This document shows positions 17,950 to 26,623 of a stretch of 41,421 bases of DNA, one piece after another. The position numbers were made by a program, and so were the translations under genes. Every line of letters begins with the position of its first letter. Position 1 is the stretch's first letter. The notes beneath the pieces were generated by a model. That model saw only the letters and a list, made by a program, of their open reading frames with translations, did no database searches and was not told the origin of the DNA. The stretch is from Clostridiales bacterium Firm_18 (GTDB lineage Bacteria > Bacillota > Clostridia > Monoglobales > Firm-18), in NCBI GenBank assembly GCA_001604215.1, contig LVAX01000006.1, forward strand, positions 1-41,421, in the 5' to 3' direction.

Positions 17950-19977
17950 TTAATATTTCCTATACATATAAATTAAAACGTCAATTTTTTGGCTTATTTC
18001 ATCATTATTAACACCGAATTTTTTATGCCAGGCCTCAAGTGCGTCAATGATGCACCCGGGAATTTGTGCATCATTACTTTTTTGTATGCTAAGCAGCAAA
18101 TACTCCGCAGCCTTTCTGAGCTGCCACACAAATAAATCTGCCTTATCACATTCTGTGCAAAAATAATGCAAAATATTCGCCGTGGCAATAGGCGTTTTTT
18201 CGTTTGCCCTGACAAAGCTTCCGTTTGCCCGCTGTCCCTTTAAAATTTTCAGGTAATTATCCATTTTACCCCTTTTTTTAGGTTTTTCCCGCATGGAAAG
18301 CATTGGCGGTGTCCAGCCAGAGGGCATCATTGAGGGGATAACGACATCAATAATCTTTTTTGTTTCCCTGCTGTCAAAAAATAATACAAAGGCGGTCTCT
18401 TCAGAAAGTATACCGGCTTTGAGGGATAAACTGCATATTCTCTTTTTTATTATATCACTTTGGATATCATTTGCTGTGTGTATTAACCTAAGATGATCTA
18501 TCTGCTGCTTTGCTAAGTAATAAAAAAGCTCCTTTCCGGCTTTTAACGGGTGTTCAAACATTACTTCCATTATACACTTATGATTTTTCAGCTGCCCCGA
18601 AACGGTAAGGCGTTTTGGCGGCGTCCCGCTGAATTTTGCCGCAACGATAACTTTTTCACCTGCATGGATTTGCTTTATATTCCTGGGTGTGATTTCACTT
18701 GCCGGAACGTCAAAGCTTACCGAAGCATTTTTTATGGTGGGTGCGGCAATTTTGTTAAACGAACTTATTATTGCCTCGTCAATCCGTTCTTTAGGTTCTA
18801 TGAAACGTGCCGCAGCGCCGCTTATTGCGGCAAGCCTGGTTAAGAACTCCGTATTTTGAGCGGTATCTATTCCAAAGGTATAAAACAAAGTGCCGGGATG
18901 AGAGGACACATAGTTTAAGATGTCCTCGGCGTTTGCTATTTGCCCGTCCGTAAAAATGAGTGCGGTGACATTCTTCCCTTCGCTTGCCAATATAACCGGG
19001 CGCATCAGCTCGGTTCCCCCGCAAACTTTTTGGGATTGAAGCCATTTTCTTGCTTCGCTCAGCGTTTTATCCTCAAATTCGACAGCAGTTTGGGAAAAAC
19101 GGTTATATGTGGAGTTAAAAGTAATTATATTAAAGGAATCACCTTTTTGCAGGCAGCCTAAGGCTATCAAAAGGGCGTTTTTTGCCTGCCTGATTTTTTC
19201 GCCCTCCATTGAGTCGGATGTATCTAAAATAAAACAATATTCACGGCCGGTTCGCTTGTATATATCTATTTTCGGAGTGAAGGAATAATAGGCTATGTCT
19301 TTGTAATAATACATTATCGGTCTGTTTTTGCCTTTAAGCGTTATGTCTATAATAATATCCCTGTTTGCACTTTCTTCTCCCGCAAAGCAAATTCTTGCAC
19401 CGTAAGAATCCATTTCCGTAAAAATTTTATGTGTGGGCGAATTTATGCTTAAAATATCCTTGCCCCTGTATATCATGTCAAGTTTTATAGTATAGGATGT
19501 TTTCGCCACAACATTTTCAAGTGCAATCTGTTTGCCGTAGGCAACATATCTTGGCGCGATAACGGTCGGGATGATAAGCCTGACGGCATTGCTTTCACTG
19601 CATATGCTGCATAAATATTTTATCGTCACACAAATCTCACACTTGGGATTGACGGCACCCAAATATGCTTCAAGCGTGCCGTCCGAGTGCATGGAAAGCA
19701 TGCCGCTGCCGTTGTTTTTGCTTGTTAATTTTGATGCACTGCTTTTATCCGTTAATTCCGAAGAAATTTTTTTACCGTTTACCAAAGCGTAAAAATCCGT
19801 TACAGCACCGCCTTGAGGTATGGGAAATATGTACCGCACCCTGAGAGTTGTATCCGTTTCATTATAGTAACGCTGGGTTAGCGTAAACAGGCCGAAGCTT
19901 TCGGTAACTTCGCCGCTGCACGATAAATCTTTCAATGGCACCTCACCTGCGTCAAGTGCAACCAGCCCGCACGACAT
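17950..19977 (-). CDS. VIT and von Willebrand factor A domain protein
   Basis: A 675-residue protein resembling inter-alpha-trypsin-inhibitor heavy chains. The N-terminal VIT domain (about residues 1-130) includes GLFTLTQRYYNETDTTLRVR and YIFPIPQGGAVTDF. The VWA domain from about residue 245 has a complete MIDAS DTSDSMEG and continues into a second metal-site region (GGTELMRP) and IFTDGQIAN. A C-terminal part of about 170 residues is helical and unassigned. I see no signal peptide, membrane segment or LPXTG motif, so it should be cytoplasmic. The start at 19977 has AAGGAG 8 nt upstream. Bacterial members have no well-established function; metal-dependent protein binding is expected. It is transcribed alone, divergent from the histidine kinase. 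Confidence 0.85.
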   Translation of the reverse strand: MSCGLVALDAGEVPLKDLSCSGEVTESFGLFTLTQRYYNETDTTLRVRYIFPIPQGGAVTDFYALVNGKKISSELTDKSSASKLTSKNNGSGMLSMHSDGTLEAYLGAVNPKCEICVTIKYLCSICSESNAVRLIIPTVIAPRYVAYGKQIALENVVAKTSYTIKLDMIYRGKDILSINSPTHKIFTEMDSYGARICFAGEESANRDIIIDITLKGKNRPIMYYYKDIAYYSFTPKIDIYKRTGREYCFILDTSDSMEGEKIRQAKNALLIALGCLQKGDSFNIITFNSTYNRFSQTAVEFEDKTLSEARKWLQSQKVCGGTELMRPVILASEGKNVTALIFTDGQIANAEDILNYVSSHPGTLFYTFGIDTAQNTEFLTRLAAISGAAARFIEPKERIDEAIISSFNKIAAPTIKNASVSFDVPASEITPRNIKQIHAGEKVIVAAKFSGTPPKRLTVSGQLKNHKCIMEVMFEHPLKAGKELFYYLAKQQIDHLRLIHTANDIQSDIIKKRICSLSLKAGILSEETAFVLFFDSRETKKIIDVVIPSMMPSGWTPPMLSMREKPKKRGKMDNYLKILKGQRANGSFVRANEKTPIATANILHYFCTECDKADLFVWQLRKAAEYLLLSIQKSNDAQIPGCIIDALEAWHKKFGVNNDEISQKIDVLIYMYRKY

Positions 19978-20021
19978 ATCATACACTCCTTATGTTTACT
20001 ATGTATAAAAGAACCAAGCCC

Positions 20022-20050
20022 CATAAGGAGTTTGCCTCTTTTATGCCTAA
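20022..20050 (-). repeat. Stem-loop, copy 4 of the dispersed hairpin, in the VIT/VWA leader
   Basis: Read on the minus strand, AGGCATAAAAGAG is followed by GCAAA and CTCCTTATGGGG; the arms pair imperfectly. It lies 45 nt upstream of the VIT/VWA start codon and shares its arm sequences with copies 1-3. Confidence 0.45.
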
Positions 20051-20089
20051 CCACATTATACTAAAACAATACATTTTTTTCAACATGTG

Positions 20090-20118
20090 TTGCAATATTC
20101 TCCAATAAGTGCTAAAAT
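20090..20118 (+). promoter_or_regulatory. Predicted histidine kinase promoter
   Basis: TTGCAA (20090-20095) and TAAAAT (20113-20118) are 17 nt apart. Transcription would start near 20125, giving a very short leader with GAGGTG before the ATG at 20138. Confidence 0.55.
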
Positions 20119-20137
20119 TACATTGAGGTGATTTAGT

Positions 20138-20950
20138 ATGCAAAGCAATAATAGTTGTTTTATAGATAATTTGGTTCTAATTGCCCACGAGCTTCGCAGG
20201 CCCATTGATATTATATCAAAAAGTGCCGAGTTGGTAAACAGGGCGCAGGAAAAAGGGAACCTGGAAGAAGGAAAACTGTGTGAGATAATGGAAGGCATTA
20301 TAAATAGCTGTCATCGCATGAGCCTTTTAACTTCACAGATTATGAGCATAGCACAAGCAGAAAAAAATACCGCAAAAATTATTGTTGAGCAGCAGAATTT
20401 CGAAGATTTTTTAAATGCCGTAAGACAATTATTGACTCCGTACGAAACCTTGCTTAATATGAAAATTACATATAAAATTAAGCTTACGGAACCGTGTGTT
20501 GTATGTGATTTTAAAAAGATTGAAGGAATATTGCTCAATCTTATTTCAAATGCCGTAAAATTCAGCAAACCGGCCGCCCGAAAAGTTACGGTAAAGGCAT
20601 GGGACGATGAAGATTACTTTTATTTTTCCGTAAAGGACTGGGGCATCGGAATGGATGACTCGGAGGTTGACAAAATATTCAATGAGTTTTACCGAATAGA
20701 GGATTTCTCCACCCGACAAACGGAGGGATGCGGCTTAGGGCTTTCGATTGTAAGAAATTACGTTAATTTATTAGGAGGCAGTATATCGGTTGAGAGCAAA
20801 CCGGGCCTTGGCAGCGAGTTTACAGTTAAAATACCGAGGGTTCTTAGCAGCAAGTCCAATCCTTCGAAGATAGTGGAAGCAACGCAGGTATATACTCCTT
20901 TTAAATCCACCGTTGATGAGATTTTTGCCGATATAAGAAGACCCGATTAA
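20138..20950 (+). CDS. Soluble orphan sensor histidine kinase
   Basis: A 270-residue protein that is almost only a kinase core. The H-box is AHELRRPI (phospho-acceptor His near residue 17). The N-box is LNLISNAVKFS, the G1 box KDWGIGMD, the F region FNEFYRIED, and the G2 box GCGLGLSIVRNY, followed by GLGSEFTVKIPR. There is no transmembrane segment, HAMP, PAS or other sensor domain, and the H-box starts within about 15 residues of the N-terminus, so the signal must come through a partner or the ~30-residue C-terminal tail. No response regulator is adjacent. GAGGTG precedes the ATG by about 10 nt. All catalytic motifs look intact. Confidence 0.88.
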   Translation: MQSNNSCFIDNLVLIAHELRRPIDIISKSAELVNRAQEKGNLEEGKLCEIMEGIINSCHRMSLLTSQIMSIAQAEKNTAKIIVEQQNFEDFLNAVRQLLTPYETLLNMKITYKIKLTEPCVVCDFKKIEGILLNLISNAVKFSKPAARKVTVKAWDDEDYFYFSVKDWGIGMDDSEVDKIFNEFYRIEDFSTRQTEGCGLGLSIVRNYVNLLGGSISVESKPGLGSEFTVKIPRVLSSKSNPSKIVEATQVYTPFKSTVDEIFADIRRPD

Positions 20951-21011
20951 TTTAGTAGTTTTTTTCCTTTAGTTAATCCCCTTGAATTTAAGTTTTTTAT
21001 TAATTAAACAG

Positions 21012-21040
21012 TTGAATGTCCGGTTGATATTGGTTATAAT
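21012..21040 (+). promoter_or_regulatory. Predicted promoter of the polA operon
   Basis: TTGAAT (21012-21017) and a consensus TATAAT (21035-21040) are exactly 17 nt apart, about 45 nt upstream of the polA start. Confidence 0.6.
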
Positions 21041-21086
21041 ATTACCAAAGGATACATTCTTTTGAAAGGAAACATTTTGTTTTGTT

Positions 21087-23612
21087 ATGAAAAAATTAAT
21101 GGTATTGGATGGCAACAGCATAATTAACAGAGCGTTTTACGGCATACGCCTTCTGACAAACAGCGAAGGTTTGTATACAAATGCGATATATGGGTTTGTA
21201 AACATTCTGCTTAAATACACCCAGGAAGAAAAGCCCGATTATATTTGTGTTGCATTTGATGTGGCAGCCCCTACCTTCAGGCATGAAAAGTACGATAAAT
21301 ATAAAGCTCAAAGGAAAAAAATGCCGGAAGAATTGGCCGTGCAAATGCCCGTTTTAAAAGAGGTTTTGTCGGCTATGAATATAAATATGCTTACTTGTGA
21401 GGGCTATGAGGCGGATGACATTATCGGCACCGTTGCAAAATGCTGCGAAAACGAAGACATAAGCTGTGTAATTTTAACGGGCGATAAGGACGACCTTCAG
21501 CTTGCAACGGATAAAACAAAGATAAAGCTTATTACCACAAGGGGCGGGAATACCCTGACGACGGATTATTACGCGCAGGATGTAAAGGAACAATACGGGA
21601 TAACACCCGATGAATTTATTGACCTTAAAGGGCTCATGGGGGATCCGTCCGATAATATCCCGGGTGTGCCCGGAATCGGTGAAAAAACCGCGGCCGAGCT
21701 GATAAAAAGCTTTGGGAGCATTGAATTTATATATGACAACATAGATAAAATAAATATTAAGGATTCCGTAAGGAAAAAGCTAATCGAAGGAAAGGAAAGC
21801 GCATATTTAAGCAAACATCTTTCTAAAATAGACAAAAATGTGCCGATTGATTTTTGTATTAACGATTGCGCCACAAGCAGCTACGACAAACATCGCCTTG
21901 CTTCTATTTTCAGGAGGCTAAACTTCAGCAGTTTGATTCAAAGGCTGAATCTTAACGAGCAGCCGCGCCAAATCGAGTTTAACACTGCTGCCGCGGGCGA
22001 TGCCGGCGCTATAAAGAAAAAGATTATCGAAGCGAAAACCATGTATTATTATTTTGGTGAAAGGGAAATTGCGGTTGCCTCCTGCGAAAATGACATAACT
22101 GTTATCGAAAAAAACGGAGCCGATTTTTCCGACCTTTTTGCGGACGATACGGTTAAAAAAATCGGACATGATATAAAAAAAGATTTGGAAAACGGCATTA
22201 ATATTAATAATATATATTTTGATACTTTTATTGCGTCATATATCATATCACCGTCAAGGAGTTCCTATGATATTTCCTCTCTTGCATCCGAATATTTAGG
22301 CATTGATACCATGGGAGAAACGCAAAATATTCTTGCCGCCATTATATCGATGCACAGGTATTTGGATGAAAAAATAACCGAATACGGGCAGAGCAGGCTG
22401 TTTTACGAAATTGAAATGCCTCTTGTAACGGTACTTGCCGAAATGCAAAAGACAGGAATATCGGTAAACAGTAAAAAGTTAGGGGAATTTTCACAAATGC
22501 TTCAGGAGAGGGCAAATCTGTTAACCGAAAAAATATATGCCCATGCAAAGTGCGAATTTAACATAAATTCCTCTAAGCAGCTATCCGAAGTGCTTTTTGA
22601 AAGGCTTGGGCTTCCTGTAATTAAAAAAACAAAAACCGGCTATTCTACGGATATTGATGTGCTTGAGAAGCTTAAAGGAAGTCATGAAATTATTGACCTT
22701 ATAATGGAGTACCGCCATGTAATAAAGCTGAAAAGTACTTATGCCGACGGGCTTCTTGCGGTAATAAACCCTGATACGGGAAGGATACACACAAGCTTTA
22801 ACCAGACGGTAACGGTTACGGGAAGAATAAGCAGTACCGAACCTAATTTGCAAAACATTCCGGTCAGGACCGAACTTGGAAGACAGTTTAGAAAAGTATT
22901 CCAGGCCGAAAGCGACGATTATATACTTGTGGATTCGGATTATTCACAGATAGAGCTTAGGGTTTTGGCGCACATATCGAATGATGAAAATATGATAAAC
23001 GCTTTTTTAAACGATGCGGACATTCACACACAAACGGCATCCCGGGTTTTCAAAGTAGCGCCAGACGAGGTAACGGACGAGATGAGAACACGTGCCAAGG
23101 CGGTTAACTTCGGCATTGTTTACGGTATAGGCGATTTCAGCCTGTCACGCGATTTAGGGGTAACGAGAGCACAAGCAAGAAAATACATTGAAGATTACCT
23201 TGATACCTTCCCCGGGGTGAGGGATTATATGAAAAACATTGTAATGCAAGGCAGGGAGAACGGATATGTCACAACCTTGCTAAACAGAAGACGATATATA
23301 CCCGAACTTAAAACAGGCAATTTTGTTACCCGTTCATATGGCGAAAGAATTGCGCTTAACACTCCGATACAAGGCAGTGCCGCGGATATAATAAAAATTG
23401 CCATGGTTAAGGTTTATAACAGGCTTAAATCGGAGGCCGCCAGATCGCGGCTTATACTTCAGGTGCATGATGAACTTATAGTTGAAGCGCACAAGGATGA
23501 GATGCAGCGTGTAAAGGAAATATTAAGAAGTGAAATGGAGCAGGCATATAAGCTGAAGGTTCCTCTTCGCGCGGATATAAGCACGGGCAAAACATGGTTT
23601 GACGCAAAATAA
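21087..23612 (+). CDS. polA: DNA polymerase I
   Basis: Fills gaps and removes RNA primers in replication and repair. The 841-residue product has the 5'-3' exonuclease domain (residues 1 to about 290, including the GVPGIGEKTAAELIKSFGS helix-hairpin-helix), a middle 3'-5' exonuclease-like domain, and the polymerase domain. Motif A is DSDYSQIELRVLAHIS, motif B RTRAKAVNFGIVYGIG and motif C LQVHDELIVEA. In the middle domain the usual DTE metal-binding motif is replaced by a stretch reading YYYFGERE, so proofreading is probably lost, as in Bacillus stearothermophilus and Thermus enzymes. The ATG at 21087 has AAAGGA about 16 nt upstream, an unusually long spacing. It is the first gene of an operon with coaE, the lytic transglycosylase and the aminopeptidase. 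Confidence 0.96.
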   Translation: MKKLMVLDGNSIINRAFYGIRLLTNSEGLYTNAIYGFVNILLKYTQEEKPDYICVAFDVAAPTFRHEKYDKYKAQRKKMPEELAVQMPVLKEVLSAMNINMLTCEGYEADDIIGTVAKCCENEDISCVILTGDKDDLQLATDKTKIKLITTRGGNTLTTDYYAQDVKEQYGITPDEFIDLKGLMGDPSDNIPGVPGIGEKTAAELIKSFGSIEFIYDNIDKINIKDSVRKKLIEGKESAYLSKHLSKIDKNVPIDFCINDCATSSYDKHRLASIFRRLNFSSLIQRLNLNEQPRQIEFNTAAAGDAGAIKKKIIEAKTMYYYFGEREIAVASCENDITVIEKNGADFSDLFADDTVKKIGHDIKKDLENGININNIYFDTFIASYIISPSRSSYDISSLASEYLGIDTMGETQNILAAIISMHRYLDEKITEYGQSRLFYEIEMPLVTVLAEMQKTGISVNSKKLGEFSQMLQERANLLTEKIYAHAKCEFNINSSKQLSEVLFERLGLPVIKKTKTGYSTDIDVLEKLKGSHEIIDLIMEYRHVIKLKSTYADGLLAVINPDTGRIHTSFNQTVTVTGRISSTEPNLQNIPVRTELGRQFRKVFQAESDDYILVDSDYSQIELRVLAHISNDENMINAFLNDADIHTQTASRVFKVAPDEVTDEMRTRAKAVNFGIVYGIGDFSLSRDLGVTRAQARKYIEDYLDTFPGVRDYMKNIVMQGRENGYVTTLLNRRRYIPELKTGNFVTRSYGERIALNTPIQGSAADIIKIAMVKVYNRLKSEAARSRLILQVHDELIVEAHKDEMQRVKEILRSEMEQAYKLKVPLRADISTGKTWFDAK

Positions 23613-23634
23613 ATTGTTGAAAAGGGGCAGGCAA

Positions 23635-24225
23635 ATGCTTATAGGCATAACGGGCGGAATAGGAAGCGGGAAGTCGGTGCTTTGCGATGTCGCAAGGGAT
23701 ATGGGGTTTTATGTTATCAGTGCCGACAAAATCGGGCATGACATTCTGCGAAAAGGCAGCAGTGCATATAATGAGGTAGTAGAGATTTTTGGAGAAGGAA
23801 TATTAAGTGAAAACGGTGAAATTGACAGAAAAAAACTTGGCAGGCTTGTGTTTTCCGACAAGGAAAAGCTAATGCTTTTAAATAAAATAACACATAAACG
23901 CATAACCGAAGAAATTTGCGATATAATCAGCTCGCGCCGCGGCGAGGTTATAGTTTTGGAGGCCGCGATCTTGCATGAAAGCGGGCTGAGCGAAAAATGC
24001 GATGTTGTTATAGCGGTTGTTGCGCCGGAGAATGTAAGGCTGCAGCGAATTCTGAAAAGGGATTTGCTTTCCCAGCCGGAGGCGGTCCAAAGGATACGAA
24101 GCCAAAAGAGCAATGACTTTTACCGGAAAAATGCTGATTATACAATACAAAACAACGGGGATATGGAAAAACTTATTGCCGAAGGAACTAAAATTTTTAA
24201 GGAGGTGGCAAATGGAAAGGTTTAA
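23635..24225 (+). CDS. coaE: Dephospho-CoA kinase CoaE
   Basis: Phosphorylates dephospho-CoA at the 3'-hydroxyl, the last step of coenzyme A synthesis. The 196-residue product starts MLIGITGGIGSGKSVLCDVA, with an intact P-loop, followed by the ISADKIGHDIL substrate region and the lid-type RILKRD segment. I chose the ATG at 23635, with AAGGGG 10 nt upstream and the P-loop beginning at once; an in-frame ATG at 23599 lies inside polA and adds 12 residues. It starts 22 nt after polA, a neighbour pair common in Firmicutes, and overlaps the next gene by 14 nt. Confidence 0.95.
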   Translation: MLIGITGGIGSGKSVLCDVARDMGFYVISADKIGHDILRKGSSAYNEVVEIFGEGILSENGEIDRKKLGRLVFSDKEKLMLLNKITHKRITEEICDIISSRRGEVIVLEAAILHESGLSEKCDVVIAVVAPENVRLQRILKRDLLSQPEAVQRIRSQKSNDFYRKNADYTIQNNGDMEKLIAEGTKIFKEVANGKV

Positions 24226-24766
24226 AAATATCATCCCGTTTGTTGCCGCATTGTGTATTTTGATACTGGCCGGAAATGTTGTTTTAAAAAAGATTTACCC
24301 GCTTGGATATATAGACGTAATCAAGGAACATGCAAGCGATTATAATATAGACCCGCTGTTTGTGGTATCCGTAATTCGCGTTGAAAGCAGGTTTGCTGCC
24401 GACGCCACATCGCACAAAAACGCCAAGGGATTAATGCAAATAAAGGATGAAACCGCTTTGTGGTGTGCCAAAAGGTCAGGGCTTGAAGACTTTACCCCCG
24501 AAAAAATATATTACCCCGAAATCAATATACGCTTGGGGGTATGCTATTTAAATTATCTGCTTGACGAATTTGACGGAAACTACAATCTTTGTCTTGCCGC
24601 ATACAATGCGGGTATGGGAAACGTTAAAAAGTGGCTTGCAAACAGTGATTATTCGGATGACGGCATTAATTTGAAAGAAATTCCGTTTCCCGAAACGCAG
24701 AGGTATATAAAAAAGGTATTAAATAATTACACCGTATACAAAATGCTGTACGGAAAAAAAGTTTAG
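24212..24766 (+). CDS. Membrane-anchored lytic transglycosylase (SLT domain)
   Basis: Cleaves the MurNAc-GlcNAc bond of peptidoglycan with anhydro-MurNAc formation, outside the membrane. The 184-residue product has an N-terminal hydrophobic anchor (about residues 7-24, IIPFVAALCILILAGNVVL) and an SLT domain: IRVESRF with the catalytic Glu, AKGLMQIKDETA, and LCLAAYNAGMGNV. AAGGAGGTGG precedes the ATG at 24212 at good spacing. The frame stays open upstream across coaE, but those residues are only the shadow of coaE. The start overlaps the coaE stop by 14 nt, indicating coupling. The polA-coaE-SLT order is often seen in Clostridia. Confidence 0.93.
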   Translation: MERFKNIIPFVAALCILILAGNVVLKKIYPLGYIDVIKEHASDYNIDPLFVVSVIRVESRFAADATSHKNAKGLMQIKDETALWCAKRSGLEDFTPEKIYYPEINIRLGVCYLNYLLDEFDGNYNLCLAAYNAGMGNVKKWLANSDYSDDGINLKEIPFPETQRYIKKVLNNYTVYKMLYGKKV

Positions 24767-24780
24767 GAGGAGTATATATA

Positions 24781-26160
24781 ATGGAAATAAAATATCAACC
24801 GAAAAACGGCTGGGAAACAATCAATAGCGAAGAAAAGCAGAATGTATTTGCGTTTTGTGAAAAATATGCAGATTTTTTAAATAAAGCGAAAACCGAACGG
24901 GAAGCTGTCCGCGAGACTGTCAGGCTGGCAAGGGAAAACGGGTTTGTGGAATTGGAAGAAACAAGCAGGCTAAAAAAAGGCGACAGGGTTTATGCTGTTA
25001 ACAAAGAAAAAGGGGTATTGCTTGCGGTTATCGGCAGCGATACGGAGGCGGGCATGAATATAATAGCCGCGCACGTTGACTGCCCGCGGCTTGATTTAAA
25101 GCAAAATCCTCTTTATGAAGATACTGATTTAGCCCTGTTTAAAACGCACTATTACGGCGGTATAAAAAAATACCAATGGACTGCCCTGCCGCTTGCCATT
25201 CACGGGGTGGTTATAAAAAGCAACGGTGAAAAAATTGATATCAGCATCGGGGAAAATGAAAATGAGCCTGTTTTTTGCATTACCGATTTGCTCCCCCATT
25301 TGGCGGATGAGCAAATGAAAAAAAACATGAGGGAAGCAATAACCGGTGAAGGCCTTAACATATTGGCCGGCAGCATGCCCGGCAAAGAGGAAAAGGAAAA
25401 GTTTAAGTCGGAGATTCTGCGGCTGCTTAATGAAAAATATGGTATTGTCGAAGAAGATTTTTTAAGCGCCGAGCTTGAAGCCGTACCTGCCTACAAAGTC
25501 CGGGATTTAGGCTTCGATAAAAGCATGATAGCCGCCTACGGGCAGGATGACAGGGTTTGTTCATATACTGCCCTTTGCGGCATATTGGAAATAAATAGCC
25601 CGGAAAAAACCGCTGTGTGTGTGTTGGCGGACAAGGAAGAAATCGGGAGCGTGGGCAATACCGGAATGCAATCGCGATTTTTTGAGGATACCATTGCGCG
25701 TATACTGGCGTTGGAAAAAAACAACTACAGTGACTTGTCAATCCGCAAGGCATTTTCAAATTCCCTTTGCCTTTCTGCGGATGTGGGTGCCGCGGCCGAT
25801 CCAAACTTTAAGGATGTGTTCGAGGCCCAAAACGCCCCGAAGCTCAATTATGGTATACTGCTTACAAAATATACGGGCTCGCGCGGGAAATCAGGTTCCA
25901 ATGACGCAAGTGCCGAGACGGTTGGGAAAATCCGCAGGCTGTTTAACGATAACGGTATTGTTTGGCAAATGGGCGAACTGGGAAAGGTTGATGCAGGAGG
26001 AGGAGGTACTGTTGCTCAGTTTGTCGCAAACCTGAACATTGAAACAATAGATTGCGGAGTCCCGCTTTTATCTATGCATTCGCCTTTTGAAGTCGCCGGG
26101 AAATTGGATATATATATGGCATACAAGGCATATAAGTCTTTTTTGCAAAATTTATTTTAG
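24781..26160 (+). CDS. M18 family zinc aminopeptidase
   Basis: A cytosolic dinuclear-zinc aminopeptidase of the M18 family (aspartyl/aminopeptidase I type). Family regions in order: NIIAAHVDCPRLDLK with the first zinc His, HYYGGIKKYQW, GQDDRVCSYTAL, the catalytic/zinc region LADKEEIGS, SADVGAAADPNF, TGSRGKSGSNDASAE and the C-terminal LLSMHSPFEVAG with the last zinc His. The 459-residue length is normal. AGGAGG lies about 9 nt before the ATG. It starts 14 nt after the lytic transglycosylase and is probably the last gene of the polA operon. No clear terminator follows. Confidence 0.93.
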   Translation: MEIKYQPKNGWETINSEEKQNVFAFCEKYADFLNKAKTEREAVRETVRLARENGFVELEETSRLKKGDRVYAVNKEKGVLLAVIGSDTEAGMNIIAAHVDCPRLDLKQNPLYEDTDLALFKTHYYGGIKKYQWTALPLAIHGVVIKSNGEKIDISIGENENEPVFCITDLLPHLADEQMKKNMREAITGEGLNILAGSMPGKEEKEKFKSEILRLLNEKYGIVEEDFLSAELEAVPAYKVRDLGFDKSMIAAYGQDDRVCSYTALCGILEINSPEKTAVCVLADKEEIGSVGNTGMQSRFFEDTIARILALEKNNYSDLSIRKAFSNSLCLSADVGAAADPNFKDVFEAQNAPKLNYGILLTKYTGSRGKSGSNDASAETVGKIRRLFNDNGIVWQMGELGKVDAGGGGTVAQFVANLNIETIDCGVPLLSMHSPFEVAGKLDIYMAYKAYKSFLQNLF

Positions 26161-26267
26161 GATGCTTTTTGTAAAACTATACAGAATTATGCCGGAATAA
26201 AAAAACGTTTTGGCAATATTAACAAAATCTTCAATGAAAAATTGTTATAATTTTTTAAATCTTAGTA

Positions 26268-26296
26268 TTGATATAAAAAATAATATATGTTAAAAT
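26268..26296 (+). promoter_or_regulatory. Strong predicted promoter of the RiPP-like cassette
   Basis: TTGATA (26268-26273) and TAAAAT (26291-26296) are exactly 17 nt apart, so start is expected near 26303, about 40 nt before the PqqD-like gene. This marks the beginning of a new transcription unit after the polA operon. Confidence 0.6.
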
Positions 26297-26341
26297 GTAT
26301 GTAATTAAGTATAGGATTTGCAAGCTTAATGGGGGTAGGGC

Positions 26342-26623
26342 ATGAAAATAAAGGAAGGCTTTATATTAAAAGAAATAGCCGGTGAAAATGTTGTAGTCCC
26401 CGTGGGAGAAAATTTGGTTGATTTCGGTGCCATGATTGTACTCAATCAAACGGGAGTTTTCCTGTGGAAACTTTTACAGGAGGATAAAACCGAATCACAA
26501 TTGCTGCAATCTGTTTTAAGCGAATATGACGTTGACCAGCAGTCCGCAAAGCAAGATATTCGTGAATTTATTGATACATTGATTGAGAAGGATTTGGTTG
26601 TTTCCGATAATGACAAGGCATAA
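26342..26623 (+). CDS. PqqD-like RiPP recognition element (RRE) protein
   Basis: A 93-residue winged-helix PqqD-family protein, expected to bind the leader of a ribosomal peptide and present it to modifying enzymes. The family pattern is visible: an initial beta-rich part (FILKEIAGENVVVPVGENLVDFGAMIVLNQTG), then the conserved FLWKLLQE helix, then QDIREFIDTLIEKDLV. In lasso-peptide clusters a free-standing protein of this type is called B1. There is no PqqA, PqqE or other radical-SAM gene nearby, so PQQ synthesis is not indicated. GGGGGTAGGG precedes the ATG. Its end overlaps the next gene, and it is the first gene of the cassette. Confidence 0.85.
   Translation: MKIKEGFILKEIAGENVVVPVGENLVDFGAMIVLNQTGVFLWKLLQEDKTESQLLQSVLSEYDVDQQSAKQDIREFIDTLIEKDLVVSDNDKA

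Noticed and set aside
26342..26623. PQQ biosynthesis locus because of the PqqD-like gene
   Set aside because: No PqqA, PqqC or PqqE/radical-SAM gene is present; the neighbours fit a RiPP-type cassette instead.
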